From Campylorhamphus procurvoides (Eukaryota > Chordata > Aves > Passeriformes > Dendrocolaptidae), in NCBI GenBank assembly GCA_013396655.1, contig WBMV01006647.1:2265938-2329937 (forward strand): DNA of 64,000 nt, in the 5' to 3' direction. Below are positions 21,901 through 35,425 of the stretch, piece after piece. Made by a program: the position numbers and the translations under genes. The stretch's first letter is position 1. Each line of letters starts with the position of its first letter. The notes under the pieces are model-generated. The model saw nothing but the letters and a program-made list of their open reading frames with translations, searched no databases and was not told the origin of the DNA.

Positions 21901-24900
21901 AGTATTAAAATGTGCTGTGGTGACATGGGGACAATCCTCATTTCATTGTCTGTCTTTAAATCAAAGAGCAAACACAAACCACTCTTGCACACATTAAAGT
22001 GAGCACAGACTGTACCTCTGGGCATGGTCACACAGAAGCAAAGCAGTGGTAGGTCTTTAGCATTCATGGCCACCCTGGTCTTTCACTGTGGGTTTAGTTC
22101 ACACCTTGTTTTTATTTACATTTCTTCCTTTCTTTAGCAGTGGATGGTCTAGGCATGGTCCATGCTCTGCAACGAAGTGCTCTCTGGGAGTGATATCTTG
22201 CTGATCCTTAAAATGTTGTGTTTGTTGTACTGTGTATAATCAGGTTAACCCTGGGGCTTGAGCCATAATTATTACACAGAAGGGTGAAATTTTGCAGGGA
22301 ACAGTGACTTTATTCTAATGAACACACTTCTGTAAATATTCTCATTCTGTTTTTTTCTCATTCTTGTGTTTTATTTACAAACAGACAAAGTTCAGCCTTA
22401 GTAACTCCAAAAGCTAAAATTACAGCAAACATACTTTGTTTCCTTGAAAAGCCCAAACTTCAAGTTTTCCATATTTTCAAACTGCAGCAACCTTTCCTAT
22501 GGGTGGTGTGAGGATACCTAGTCTTTACCTGCCCCCTTATGTTGCTGTTACTACAAATGATGGCTTTTCATAAGAGAGAGTCCCTTGGAGGTTGCTTAGG
22601 GAATGCAGATGTGTTTAAAGTTTGTCATGTGCCAAAATAGGTTCTGACTCAGGTTGTAAGTGAGAAAGATGTGCAAATTATTTCAAGTCTGGTAAGCAAA
22701 TTTAAACCACATGATGATTATAGCAGCGCTGCAGGACTGTGAGTGCACCATTAAGGGGAAGATGTTCCAAAAGCACCTCAGTGCTGAAGACTTAACCACT
22801 TGCATCATTAAAGAGCCAAGGTGTAGGCACCTAAATCATCCTGGTGCTCCTGTGGGTATTGCTGTGTAAGTGCTGTAACTTCAGATAGCCCCTTATCATC
22901 TCCCTCCAGTCTGTGGGTTGCTGTGAGGCTTTGGTGGCTGCACAAGAGCATGCACAGAGCTGACAAGTGAGGAGAAGGTTTGGGGAGCCATGGTCTCTTA
23001 CTGGGTGGTTTGTCTTGTCAAGGGAGCAGCCAAAGAACAAATACTCTGCTCAGTCAGATGGATTTTGCAGGTAGGATTTGGTTTCTGTAGCAAATTCTGT
23101 TCTGTGATTTCACCTTTGCAGTTTCTCAAAAGCTTCCGTGTTTCTCATTGTAGTGTTTTCAAAACAAAAGCAGGAACATGTTTTTGAATCGGATGATTTG
23201 GAGGAATGTTTCATGAATTATATATGAATGTCAGTGCTATATGAATGTACTTTCTAAAGTGATGGGAGATCCTGAAATATGCAACATGTTTGCATATAAC
23301 ATTACTCAGTTCTCATTTTTTCTTTGAGTTTCATATTAGGTGATCACTTACAGGAGTACTTCAAAATCAATTTAAAAATATTGTCATTAAGATAAGTTAT
23401 GTTTTTATTCACTCTCAGTATGTGGGAGCTGTCATATACCATACCCTAGTAGAGAATCCTAATATGGGATTTCAAAGTCTGGCATACTGCTCTTTCATCT
23501 GAATTAATAAATATTCTTGTTGAGCTCAGGCCAATGGTGAGAGTTTATAAAAAAATCCTTAGATTTTACTGTGTAACTAAAAGCAGACTGTTGAAAAACT
23601 AATTAATGGCAACTCTTTGGAGTTTCTATTACATGCCACTGAATTGAGGAGAGGCAAGATATACTAATTCCCATACAGGCAAATGTAGAGGTCACATCCT
23701 GAGCACATTTATCAAAAAGAGAGGTAATGAAAAGCTTCTTGCCAGCTCAATAACATGTTCCCATTTCTTTTCTCACACAGCTTTGTGTGTTATCTTTTCT
23801 GTCTCTCAAAATCAAACATTCTGATGCTTGAGGATTTTATTAATCAAGTAAGCTCATCCAAATTAGTTTCATTTACTTGGAAAGCTCTGTCAAGACACAT
23901 GAATCTGTGTGATCTCCCTGTTTTTAACCAGGAACAGAGAATCTAGATGAAAATAAAAACTACAGCTCCTAAGTCTGGCTAATCCTGCTCTTAAAGATCA
24001 GAAGAGAAACCTAAGTTTCTCTCTGTGGTTGCTGAAAAATGTGAAGCCAAGCAGACAACATGTTTCACAGTCAAAGGAACAGAAGCTTTTTGGTTATTTA
24101 TACTTATTTTCCTTTCACCCTTCCAGTTGTCATTTTTTTCCCCTCAGCTTGGCATATTTTGCCTTATAAAAATAAACTTAGTTAGAACTTATGGGTTCCT
24201 TGTACCACAGCATGGCCTATGAAAGTTCAAAGGGATGTAATTAATCCAAATGCTTGGAAACAGCATGTTCCCCAACTACAATAAAAATTCGAGATAATCA
24301 ATTTACCCTAATTTGTTTCAACTGTTTTGAAAGACCAAGTTGATTGGGAGAGCAGCTGGACCTTGAACTTTTGTCCTTTAGACATTCTTGGGGATTTATT
24401 GTGGAAAACAAAGGGAAGTATAAATCAGTTATGCAGTTTAGTCTCAAGGAAATATATACATCAAGGCTGAAGGCATTCACAGGAATTGCACTTTATAGTC
24501 TGACTGGTTTATTGGCAGGCATTGACTTGTGTTGCTTATGCAGCTGACCATTCTAAACAAACACACAGATGATCAAAATTACTTTAAACCACTTTATAAT
24601 TATTTTATTATTTATAGTGCCACATGGATGTTTCATTTAGAATTTGTTTCAGTTAGGCTGTTTAGCTGGAGAAGAGTCCACACTGGCACGGTGAAATGTC
24701 ACTGTAGGTTTTAGAATGGATTAGTGTGGTGGTGTCCATTTTGTGCATGAAGTGTTCAGGAGTATCAGGTCTCTGCATCAATTTCACTGGTTTTGAAGCA
24801 TTTTCATTTTCTGTTCACAAATGCAATTAATGTTAAACTACTTATTACCTTCTGTTGGACTCTGAGTAATATGCTTGTGTAAATTAGTGAATGAGTTCGT

Positions 24901-25590
24901 CCATTTTTCACACCGTTACTAGACACTAAAAATAAATAAAAATGTATTACATGTCTTTAAGAGCAGTATTCCAGGAAGGAAGTCCAGTCATCAAACTGGC
25001 CATTTGCAGAATGTCTGGAATAATTTCCCAAATATCAGCCCAAATATCATAGTAGAGTAGATTTTCGCTTCTCTCAAATACTGTTTCAGCTGTCTTTTAC
25101 TGTCCCATCTTTAGTGCCACAATTATCTCATTTAAGGTATGGTCATATATGTGGTTTTATTTCTTCTCACCATTCTTTTTGGTTTTGTTCTTTGTTGTCA
25201 ATAAAATGGTATTATTTTGTCCAAGCTGGGATAGTTACTCCCTTCAAAGCACTACACCGGCAGGTTCATTTTATTGAAAGGCATTTTTAGATGTAGACAC
25301 TAAAACTTAACAATTCTTTTGTTAGATATTGATGTGGAAAACTATCACAAAGGAAAGGAAAACAACAACAGAGTAAGAAAAGCAGAGAAAGTGTTTGTTT
25401 TCTTTTCATAAACTCTGTCCCGTTTAAAAGCAGAAAGATGTCTTAGATCTTGTTCTCTGCTTATCACAACTATATTTTTTCACAGCATTTGATAGCTTGC
25501 AACTAATGAAAAGAAAATATTTTGAAATGTTTCAAAGTGAGAGTATTTTAAGTATCAGGAGGGCATTCCCTGATCACACAGACACTGAGT
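21901..25590. other. AT-rich unique DNA, no gene seen
   Basis: About 3.7 kb of non-repetitive sequence. Open frames are short (at most 118 codons, 25497-25853 forward, which runs into the next CR1 piece). None shows a domain. The stretch 22440-23110 is of more mixed composition. No RNA gene or tandem array was recognised. Confidence 0.45.
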
Positions 25591-25687
25591 TACCAGGTCT
25601 AGAAGATGGTGTCCCTGCCCATGGCAAGGGGTTTGGATCTAGATCTTTAAGGTGCCTTTCAACCAAAATTATTCTATTATTCTATGA
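25591..25687 (+). mobile_element. CR1 LINE, very short 3' fragment
   Basis: About 97 bp of forward CR1 tail: CCAGGTCTAGAAGATGGTGTC, CCTGCCCATGGCAAGGGG, ATCTAGATCTTTAAGGTGCC and ATTATTCTATTATTCTATGA, the last containing two copies of the ATTCTAT-type terminal repeat. ORF2 is wholly missing. Confidence 0.92.
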
Positions 25688-27442
25688 ATTTTTTTCAGTA
25701 TGTGAATGTTTTTTATGGTATAAATCCAATTCCTGCACTGTTCTCACCAAATCTGAAGAAAATACTGTTGGATTTAATATGGGATTATGGTGGTTTACAC
25801 CCATATTTTACTATAGTGGGTCTTCAGCTTTCAGTTACCTCTACACTGACTAAATAAAGGCTGCAGGGAAACTTATACCACTTTTTTTGGCCTAGGTTTT
25901 TTGTTTGGTTGGTTTGCATTTGTAAGCAGTATCAGAAATTTTAAGTGATATATTGTCAATGAACTCCTTGTTCCTGCTAATGGTGACCCAGTTAGCTTTT
26001 CAAGTTGAGCTCTTAAAACTGCCCTTTGAATCAGGAGCAGCTTGTATGAGAACCCATGCCCTGGGGTGACCTGCTTCCACGACTGTGGAACTTCAGCACT
26101 CATACCTGTATTTATAGTTATTGGTAACTTAATATAGGAAATGATTCACTTATTACATCTATTAGGTCATTCCTCTGTGAGCAACTGCCTAGCAAGGTTG
26201 TTGGCAGTAAAAAGTGTCTATTCTCTTGCTTTAGTAATGTAAGAAAAAGGAGTTTGCCAGAAAACATTTTATTTCTCTGTCATCTGATAACATCTTTTTC
26301 TGGATCCTTTTGCTTTCCCAAAGTAGATCTTTCCATACAGTATGGAAAGTGAGATTGGAATTCTGCCCTGCTCTTTGACCCTTAGAGGAATAGGTAGTTC
26401 AGGATTTACATGAAAATGCACCAAAGAATTTTCAGGATTTTTAAAGTTTTTTAGAACCTTTTTTCATATGACCATTTTCTTGACTTTGGCCATGACTCAG
26501 CCAAGCGACTTCACAAATGGTGTTTATTGTGTCTGCAAGTTTTGTATCCTCAGTTCACCCCAAGCACTGCCTTTATTGCCTGGGATAGAGCTGTACTAGT
26601 AATGAGGACCCGCTTGCTGAGTTCTCAGAGCCAAACTTTTACTCTGCAGCAGCGTGAGCTTCCACGTAAACCCACCAGATTGGAGCTTGAATTCCAAGCT
26701 GCACCCCACTCTGACTAAATAGCACAGCTTTCTGTACAGAGAAGACAATTTGGGTGACATCTATTTTGACTTGTTAAGAACAACTATTGCCAGTAGCTGA
26801 GATTTTTGGTTATGGACCCAGTTGTTCACTAAAGCACAGTATCAGTTGGGGGAGCTCAGAGGTGTCGGAGAGCTTCTTTGCTTGCTGCTGCTCTCCACAT
26901 TTTCTTCCTGATGAGGGGGTGTAAAAGGCTCCATCAAACAGTTTCTATATGCAAATGAACAAACAAGGGAATTATCAAGAACTATCAGTTGGGGAGGAAA
27001 AAAAAAGTCAAGTGTCTTATCTTTCTTGGAGACATATGCTACGACCAGATAAGCAGTTCATCTTCCCAGGTATGTTCCATTAAGCATATTATCCAATCAA
27101 CTAGGATATATAAGACGTATTGCAACTCTAATCTCCTCAGGCAAGTAGTATTCAATTATACTTACCATTTTCAAAAGAGAAATATCCTGAGCATTTAGAG
27201 TGCTTGTATTTTTGGCACTCAGTCTTGTTATGTGAGGGCTAATAAAGAACATTCCAACTAAGAAGGCATAAGACAGGCAGATGAAATATTGAAGAAAATA
27301 GTATTATATAAGTCCTGAGGTGGAAATGTTCACCATCCCTCAAAGTGGTTTCCTGACATCTTATCTAATGTTTTGAAATTAGGTCAAGGATGGAGAACGA
27401 CAAAGAACTGCCATCCATTTCTATACCTATGGTGTATTTTTT
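25688..27442. other. Unique DNA, start of a 10-kb stretch without recognised repeats
   Basis: Non-repetitive sequence with short, unrecognised frames (at most 76 codons; the 118-codon frame at 25497-25853 enters from the left). A 21-bp palindrome lies at 26329-26349. Nothing else of note. Confidence 0.45.
26329..26349. repeat. Perfect inverted repeat, 10-bp arms around one base
   Basis: CTTTCCATAC, a single A, then GTATGGAAAG. It forms a 21-bp palindrome apart from the central base. Palindromes of this length are uncommon by chance in 64 kb. It could be a dimeric binding site, or a cruciform-capable mutation relic. Confidence 0.85.
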
Positions 27443-27685
27443 GTGTGTGTAACTGAGATGGAAATGCTGCTGAATACTTTGCTTGCAAGTGCCCTTTCTG
27501 TTTTAAAAGTATATTCAACGATGTACATTGTTTTGTTATGTAAATTGCTTTTTGGATTGAATATTGCTCAGACAGATCAATTTTCGTGTTGCACTTCTAA
27601 GCAAATACTGGAGCTGTCAGAAGTCACAGCTCCTGCAAGCTCTCTTGAAGAGATGTCTGCTCCACCTCCACCATATGAGGTGTAG
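27443..27685 (+). other. Unrecognised 80-codon frame ending in PPPPYEV; possible exon or retrocopy fragment
   Basis: The frame starts with ATG and ends with TAG. Its N-terminal half is hydrophobic (L-L-N-T-L-L-A-S-A-L-S-V-L-K-V-Y, then M-Y-I-V-L-L-C-K-L-L-F), like the end of a membrane segment. It then turns polar and closes with S-A-P-P-P-P-Y-E-V. A PPxY motif right at a C-terminus after a membrane segment is the layout of lysosomal LAPTM-family proteins (NEDD4 ligase binding). The spacing from the K-V-Y to the end is close to what I recall for LAPTM5. Against this, the Cys-x-x-x-Cys-Tyr segment expected after the membrane helix is not clear in this frame. No other part of such a gene is visible nearby. 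Coding status is uncertain; chance is quite possible. Confidence 0.22.
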
Positions 27686-30589
27686 GAAGCGGCAGATAAG
27701 TTCAGTCACAGACAGCTTCATCACTTGGTAGGAAACTACTACTTGTATTGATTTGAGATGAAAAGATCCTACATAAAATCTTTGGTGGCTTATGGGGAAA
27801 ACTCTGCTTCATATCTGGTACTAGAAGGGCTCATAGAGGGTGTTACTGTTGAGATTGTTTATTACCTTCTCATACCAAATTCTGCTTTCAGTTGTTCCTC
27901 TTCTGCTGGGCTTTAAATATACGGCAGAATTTTAATATCAGTTACATGAGCTAAGCTAATACTAGGATATTTCAATGAATTATGTCCAGTATTGAAAAGA
28001 AATTAAGGGGAAATACATTCTTAGCCTGATTATTGCATATAAATGGTACAGCCTTTCGTGGCTCAATGAAGCAAGAAAATGTTTCCCAAATTCCTTTCTC
28101 TCCATACCTTTATGAAGTGACCCATGACCTTCTTCATTTAAATATTAAAAAAAATTGTAGAGAGTACACATATTCTGTTCTTGCTACTGCCCATGATACA
28201 CACCAGTATGTTTATTCTTCATATCCGTATTTGGCCAAGGTATAGACATCTAAAAGTTCATGCATATTTCCTACACTTTAGAGCTTACTTTCTTTAAAGG
28301 TCCTTTGCTTTTTCCACACACCCATGCAAATGATGTAATGTTATTTTTGCCCCTCTTTGCTTTTCCATCCCCATTCTTCGACCAGCACCAGACAGGTGTG
28401 ACATCTCTGGCCTGGAAAGACCAAGCCAACCCTCTGCTCCTTCTTCCTTGTCTTCTAGGTGCAGCAGAAAAGGTGGCGCTGCTTGTGGCCAAACAGATTC
28501 TCCCATACCTGTCCTCCTCTAAAACCTTCCTTTCTTTAGAGCACAGTCTCTGATGTCATCCCAGGGAAGGTGCCCTGGCACAATGGGAATTCCTGATCAA
28601 AATTTCATGCATTAATCTGCTGATTAGACAGGCAAGTTCTGACTATAGATATTTAGTCTTCACATACTTTCAGTGTAACTAATCAGAGATGAAACCTTGC
28701 AAAAGTAGCACATCTTTAATCAACCCTTGGTGAGCTTGGTGCACTAATACATAAAAATTAATTGTACAAGAGTTTCCATGTTTGCAAGCACAGAGAGAAA
28801 CTGAGATCTCTGCATATGCTCCAGAGGATGTGTTTGGCCAAATTTAGTCTTATCGACTCTTGAAATACCTGGTATAACATCCAGTCTAAATTTGCTCAGT
28901 TAAGTAGACACGCTAGTAGAGATATGTACTTATTAATGGGAAGAAATACATGGATTTGAGCTGAAACTGGAAGCTGACATCAGAGGATTGGTACTGCCCT
29001 CCCTGCATCTCTCTGTACCCCACAATTGTTTTCTCCTCCATTTATATTGTTCTCAGAGCAGCTCTAACCTAATCAAGTGGAACACATCTATTCCCCCCCA
29101 CCCCTGCTAGAGGACAAGCCTATTTCTAAATTAAGGTTTTTGGAGACTTGTTTTTCCCCTCACTTAAAGCTTTTCAGCACAAAACCAAGAGGATAGAAAA
29201 TCTCCTAATGTAGTAAACAGGACTTATTGCTTAGTGACACTGCTTTCTATTTCCAACCTCAGGTTCCCAGCGGGCCCCTGCATTTACCTCTCTGTCTAAC
29301 TCTGCAATGAGTGTTCATCTCTCTCGGAGAGAAATGGCTTTTCAGAAGATAAGCTATTAAGACAGAATTAATAAAAACCTCAGTTGCAACACTTACCTTC
29401 TGGTGGCCACTTGGGAGATGCTGCCTTCTTTTACATCTTTCCTGTATTATACAGGAGAAAAAAGTATTTGGCTGGCTGTCCCCATAGCTCTTGCAGTCTA
29501 AATCAGGTCAGTCACAGATACTTAGGTCATGCTACATGCTTGCTTCTGAATTCCAATTTTTAGAGAAGTTCAAGACTCCCAGCAGATCCCATTAATTGGG
29601 GAGAGAACTCTGAACCAGTTTCACGACCTTCCTAATCCCTTAGTCTTTGTTTGTCTTGTCCTCACCGGCAAGTTTGCAGCAATCCAACTGTCAGGATTTT
29701 CAAATAGCCAGTATATAAATAAACACCCCCAAAGATGCTACACAAAAATTATTTCACTTTTTTTAGGAGTATGTAAGTCCCAGAAATGTGGCATTCATGT
29801 TGAAATGTCTAATCCCTGAATAAATTTTAGTGGTAGAATCTGTTACATCATTTATGTGGCTGCTGTTATTCAAATACAGGAACTGCTGAAGGAGCAGTAA
29901 GATTATTTGAAGCAAACAGATCTGAACTGGTTCTGTCACAAAGCCAAAAACTTCAATTAAGCTTTCAAAACTTGATTTTATTCTTTGTTCACAGCATAAT
30001 AGCTGTAATGATGGATCTGTAAGGTGGAAATATTATGGAAGAATAAAGGAAATTTTCTCTTTTCGCCCTACATTTCTATTATGTCTTCACCATAAGTAGA
30101 ATAAACACTGTAGTGCATTTTTGCCCTATGGCTTTACTGACCAAGAGAAAAAAAATCAGATAACTTTTATACAATGTCTGCTGCCTAAGAGATAATTAAT
30201 GTATTTGGTGAGCAATTCCTGAGCTGTAAGATGTTTGAATTAGAGCAGAGTTCACACTTTCCATGTATTCAACAGTTTGGTACTTTGTAGTTTATAAGGA
30301 ATATTACAGCCAGAGATAGTTAATACCAGGAGTCCGATCCAAGCTGGCAGCTGAAGGAATCCAAACCCTCTGCTGTGAGACTTGGTTGCTCCATCAAGAA
30401 TATGTGCCTGTCACTACTTCAGTTAATTACTGCGGTTGTAACTGCAGAGACAGATATTTTTCAAAGAATAATATCCCTTGATCACCTGCAGTACAGGTCT
30501 GGGGTTATCTTTTACTGCCTGTGTAAAAACTCACTATAATTGGTTGTGACTAAATCTCCCTTGACAAAATTTTGAAACGATTTTTCATC
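27686..30589. other. AT-rich unique DNA, no gene seen
   Basis: Non-repetitive sequence with a slightly GC-richer part at 28370-28580, where frames on both strands are open for compositional reasons (28260-28553 forward, 28271-28492 reverse). From 28600 to 30589 there is no open frame of 60 codons on either strand. No repeat or RNA gene was recognised. Confidence 0.45.
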
Positions 30590-30960
30590 TTGGCATTTCA
30601 GATTCATGCCATGTGTGCCAAACTTTCAAGCCTCAGTTCAGAAACTGTCTGAGCATGGCATATGGGGTCACTAATGTACCTGAATGGCATTATTAGAAAT
30701 GTCATTAAAGAGAAAAATTATCTGGGCCTAATGAATATTTATCCAGAACTATATTGATACTTTTTATCGTTCATCAAAGTTTATTATTCATCATCAAAGG
30801 ATTTTGCAAGATTAAATTTTATGTAGAAAGTCGAATGCTAAATTATAGAGCCTTTTTAAGTCAATCATAGGATTTGGGAAATATTCAGAGGTTCCTCTGT
30901 GGAAGATTTGCTGAGGTTTGTTATTATTTACAGGGCTTTTTTGGCCTATATTTCTAGGTT
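30590..30960. promoter_or_regulatory. Possible conserved non-coding element
   Basis: Repeat-free segment of AT-rich but information-rich text with several ATTA/TAAT cores (GGCATTATTAG, GTCATTAAAG, CCTAATGAATATT, TTTATTATTCATC). It lacks any open frame of 60 codons. Texture alone suggests slow-evolving regulatory DNA; the support is weak. Confidence 0.18.
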
Positions 30961-31083
30961 TTAGTGGAAGGGAAAGGGTCTATCATTTCATACACTACTT
31001 TATACGTTTCCATATTGCCTTAGCTAAATATCATTGATGTGTACCCTCAGCCTGCCACTCTCAGGATTTTAGGGTCATGGAGG

Positions 31084-31133
31084 AAAATAAAGCAGGGCAT
31101 GGTTTTGAAAAATAAAACAGGGCATGGTTTTGA
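31084..31133. repeat. Tandem duplication of a 25-bp unit
   Basis: Copy one at 31084-31108 and copy two at 31109-31133 differ at one base (AAAGCAGGG against AAAACAGGG) and abut exactly. The near identity implies a recent local duplication. Confidence 0.9.
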
Positions 31134-34100
31134 TTTCACCTGAAACTCCTTTGGCCAGAAACAAGGTGTGGCTCTTGGTCGGTGATGCTGCATTTCTGTG
31201 CAAGCAACACATCCTGTGGCACCTCCTTAGGTAGGAAAATGATGATCAGGTCAAAAGTGTTTCCCTGCAAGTTCCTGCCACTATCCAGATTGCAGCTACT
31301 TGCCTAATTAAAGGTAATGATAATGAGAAAGTGTTGCTGTTCTGTATTTTTAAAGTAAAGTGATAGTTTCATGGTGGTCACTGATACCATAATTTCCATC
31401 ATCTTAATGACCTTTTTAAGGACTGTTGCTCCTTTTCATATTTATTTTACAGACTCCTGAGATGAAGGGGGCAATGTAGTAGTATCTCGCTCTATATACC
31501 TTCATACCAACAGCTCTCTTGGTCAGTTTTTGTTGCATAAAAATCAGGTTAATCTAATCCAGAACAAATACATCTAACAAAAAGGGAGAAAAAAGGCAGA
31601 GAAGTCAAAAGTGTAACAAATCAGAGGCATTTACTCTGTGTGAATTTTGCATAGGTGCTCAGCAAGGGGAGACTCTAACTTTCTGATGAAGTTTCACATG
31701 TTCATGAAATGTATGCTGTTTTAGGAAATAATGAAGAATATCGAGGAATAAAATTTGTTCTTTTCTCTTTGAACTGCAGTTTTAATGATATATAAAATCA
31801 GCAAGCCTTTAGAAAATCTCTTTTGCTTTTTAGAGAAATAGAAAATCTTAACCTAAAGAATTCTGTGGAAACATTGCCTGGGGATATGAAATTTATTCTG
31901 CATTTTAATGAAACCACAAATGAGTCAATTTAAAGCTAGTATACCATAAACTCTGCTTCCTTCCTACATCTGTTCATAAACACAGAAGGATGTATACCTA
32001 GGGGAAACTCGGTTCCTCTTACGTGCAAGGAGGAAAAATTCTACCCAGGAATACAAATTTCTCCTCCTTCCCTGTGGGTAAACATCACAGAAAGCAAACT
32101 TAACTAAGTTTCATTCTGAGACACAGAGCTCCTTGTCGATTGTTGGCCTTAATAAGGTTTGGAGGAGACAGAAGTGTGTCACTCTGTATCTGCCAAGTCT
32201 TGCAATTTGCATCGACTCAGTCAAGTGTGGCTCTTGCCTAACAAACCTTACAAACCATAATAATAATAATAAAAAAAATAAGACTAAGAAAGGTCTTATT
32301 TACTAACAGCTTGTTTTGCAGAAAGTTTCCTGGGTTCCAGAGCAAAGAGCAACTGTCTTTAGAGAAACCTTAAAAAGACCAAAGCAGGACAAACTTTGAA
32401 GGCATGTTTAGTAATTAAATATAATTGAAACAGATATTTATAATCTCTAGGTCTTCTAAATGGACATTTTTAGGAATTAGAACTGACACGTGCAGGGAGA
32501 TTATAAATGAACCCTTGTGTCATCGGTGTCTGCTTTTGTCAAAACTGGATCCCTGAACTCCTCTGACTTGCATTGTGTACATTTGTATTTCTAAAATGGT
32601 ATTTGTGGCAATTGGCATAATGAGACACCAGAGGTTTCCACTGATATCCTGGCTGTCACCTGAGCAGCCACACAACATTCACTGCCTGCAGTGACTGCTC
32701 ATGTTGCTTAGAGAGATGAGGGTAATCCTGGCTAGCCAAAACCTGAGTCCTAAATCCACATCTCTTCTGACTGATCATACTTGGTGAGCTGGAGGGATGT
32801 TCTGACCACTGGTAACTTTTTTGTCCTTGAGACTGAGTGTTCTTCTTACTTTTCTCCCAAATCAACCATCTCTATGACTCCACAGAAAGAGAATTTAGGG
32901 CGAGAACTGCAAGATTTCCATTCAGGTCCTGCCTGTAACTCCCAATGTAAATGGAAGTCTAGGTATAGTTAATAGTAACTTATAGTAATACCTTTGCTGC
33001 AAATAGAAAAATGTAACATTTGTTCTCATTCAGTCAAAACTGTTGCTTTGCTGTGTTCTTAGGGGATTACCTGGCTTTTTTGTGCAGTGCAGGTATGGAC
33101 TTCACATGCTCAAATTACATAAAGATGGTTCTTCATGAATCCAGCCACAAATAAACACACAGTGGGGTTTCCATTGCAAAAGCACTCGTATCATTCTTCA
33201 CCTGGGTAATCAGTTTTGAACAATCCTGAATAACCCTTGAACTCATTTTTATTCCTGAAATATTATAATTTTCCAAGTGTAAAAGGAACATTCATACTGA
33301 AGAGTATGAAGGTGGACTTCAGTCCTTGTGCATTAGCTGTAGAAGTTTCTTTTCCCCAAATGTGCATATGGAGTTAATTGGACCCTGAAGATGCTGCTTT
33401 TTTTGTTGCCATAAGTAGCTGTAGGAAATTAAGATATTTGCCATCTGAAGTGCTGATCCAGCATCATCACAGTATGAACTCCAGAAGGTGTTTTACAAAC
33501 ATTACCATGCACTGGGAATGTTATGGTGATACATACTCTCCTAATTTCCTGTAAATTAATATTTTTGTAGCATCTCCCAATTTCTCTACTGAATCAGTTA
33601 GAAATGGACACAGTATTTTAACAGCTTTTTTTCTTCTAATATGACACTTCTGTTTGAGGTGAAAGTTGTGCTGTCCTCCATCTCTAATTAATTGTGCCAG
33701 CAGCCATAACATTTTATTATGTGATTCATACAGCTTTTATTTGGCATGAAATAGGAGCGAGTTAGCTTTGGGGTATGAGCTGTTCCAAGAGCAGAGCCTC
33801 TTATTTAATTCTCTTTAAAATCACCTTAGAAGTTATTTAAAGACTCTTTTTAGTCTCGCTCAGGTATTTTTAGGGACTTTGGTTGTTGTTCTCTTCAGGA
33901 GTTTAGGTGACAGCTCCAAGGTCAGCTGTCCTGGTGGTATTTCCTCCTCCTGCACACACTGTGCATCCCCAGCCCTGCTCTGTGGTTTGGCCAGTGGTGT
34001 CTCATCTCTGCTGCCTGCCCTGTGCTGGCATGGCAGGGCCTGCCCGGAGTCCCAGGATAAAATGAAGTTTAATCCACACACCAGCCCACTGCAATTGACT

Positions 34101-35407
34101 TTTTCTTTTTTCTCACCTCTAGGTACACTGATGTGTTGCAGTGACATCAGTCATGGTCAAAATGCTTATCAAAGAGAAAAACAGTACAAGGAGAATAAGA
34201 GAACAGGCTCTGTAGATCAGCTCCTCTGTTTAACCTTTGTACAGGGTTTGACTCAAATCACAGTGTCATAGTGGCCACACCTCTGCCAGGGCATCCTGAG
34301 AAAGGCTGTGTTTCACTCACTGGGAGATAAAGAGCTTCAGGTTACCTTCTGCTTTCTCTCTACTGATACCAGAGCCATCATTAGTCATTCATTATTGAAC
34401 ATCACCTTAAATATGATGTTTAATTACAATTGAGAGTGATTATGTTTTGTAATAATCTCATAGCTAAGATATCTCTATCCAAAATTAGAGTAAATGTAGT
34501 ACAATATTTCCCATAGTAGCAGCCTTTAACTCTTCATGTTTATATTAGAAAAACAGGGTGAAGAGTGGTTCTAGTGGCTGATCAACAAAGGCTGGATCTC
34601 TGTGGTTTAAACATAACATGAAACAAGATGAAGAGGAGGGAAAACCGCCACTATTTTATGACTGAATCATTTGACGTAGCTTCTTAAATCTCTACCTTCT
34701 ACATAATATGTTAATTCAATAGTAAAAACAAAATAAAAAAAAATAAAGGGTTCGAAAAGTAGATGGTGTTAGATCCCTGTAGTTGCTGAAACAGACAGAA
34801 ATGGAATAGGAATGCAGGATTTTAACACCCAGTACTACTGAGACCTTAACTCTGGTTCATGGCAGGACAACACAAACCATCAGGCTGAATTGTCTGGTTT
34901 GGGAGCTTTCAGAACTCACCTAGCCTGTCCACGTGCTTCTGTAGCAACCAAAGGGAAAGATTAATCTTTGGCTCCTGTCACATTGACACCTATACACAAA
35001 AAATAATTTCATTGGAGAATAGTTACTATTCACCCCTGTGGCGATTACATGAATATTTAACATAAGATCAAAATGCTATAACCATGTTCTTGCTTCTGAT
35101 TCAAAACACACAACCAGGAGTGATTTGCTGTTAATATCAGAGAGCCTCTGGGTGACAACTGCCTCTCAGAAACCAGCCTTCACAAAGTGGCATTCAAATG
35201 CTGTCTGATCTGCAAATGTGGAATTCTCCAGGGTTTCTATACAATAACCTCAGATGCTAAATACACTTTTGTCTTCCCAGTAGCATCTTTGGGAAATTCT
35301 GTGCTTGAAGTAATTTTTATTCATGTGTTTTTTAACTCATTGACTTAACTTTTCAGAGCAAATTTGTTTTAATTTTTAGAATCTGTTGATTTACCAAGAA
35401 ACAACTT
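31134..35407. other. AT-rich unique DNA with one GC-richer patch
   Basis: About 4.3 kb without recognisable interspersed repeats. An AAT-type microsatellite lies at 32257-32282. The GC-richer patch 33880-34080 gives a 130-codon forward frame (33879-34271) and a 95-codon reverse frame that overlap. Neither looks like a protein, and the mutual overlap argues for composition. The segment 33720-33860 contains CpGs in AT-rich text and might be constrained. Confidence 0.45.
32257..32282. repeat. (AAT)n microsatellite with A-run
   Basis: Five ATA-type repeats followed by a run of eight A. Short simple repeat. Confidence 0.85.
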
Positions 35408-35425
35408 CACACACACACACACACA
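35408..35425. repeat. (CA)9 microsatellite
   Basis: Nine uninterrupted CA units. It is among the longer clean dinucleotide repeats in the window, still short. Confidence 0.9.

Noticed and set aside
33879..34271. 130-codon forward frame
   Set aside because: Overlaps a 95-codon reverse frame in a GC-richer patch. No family resemblance, and composition explains it.
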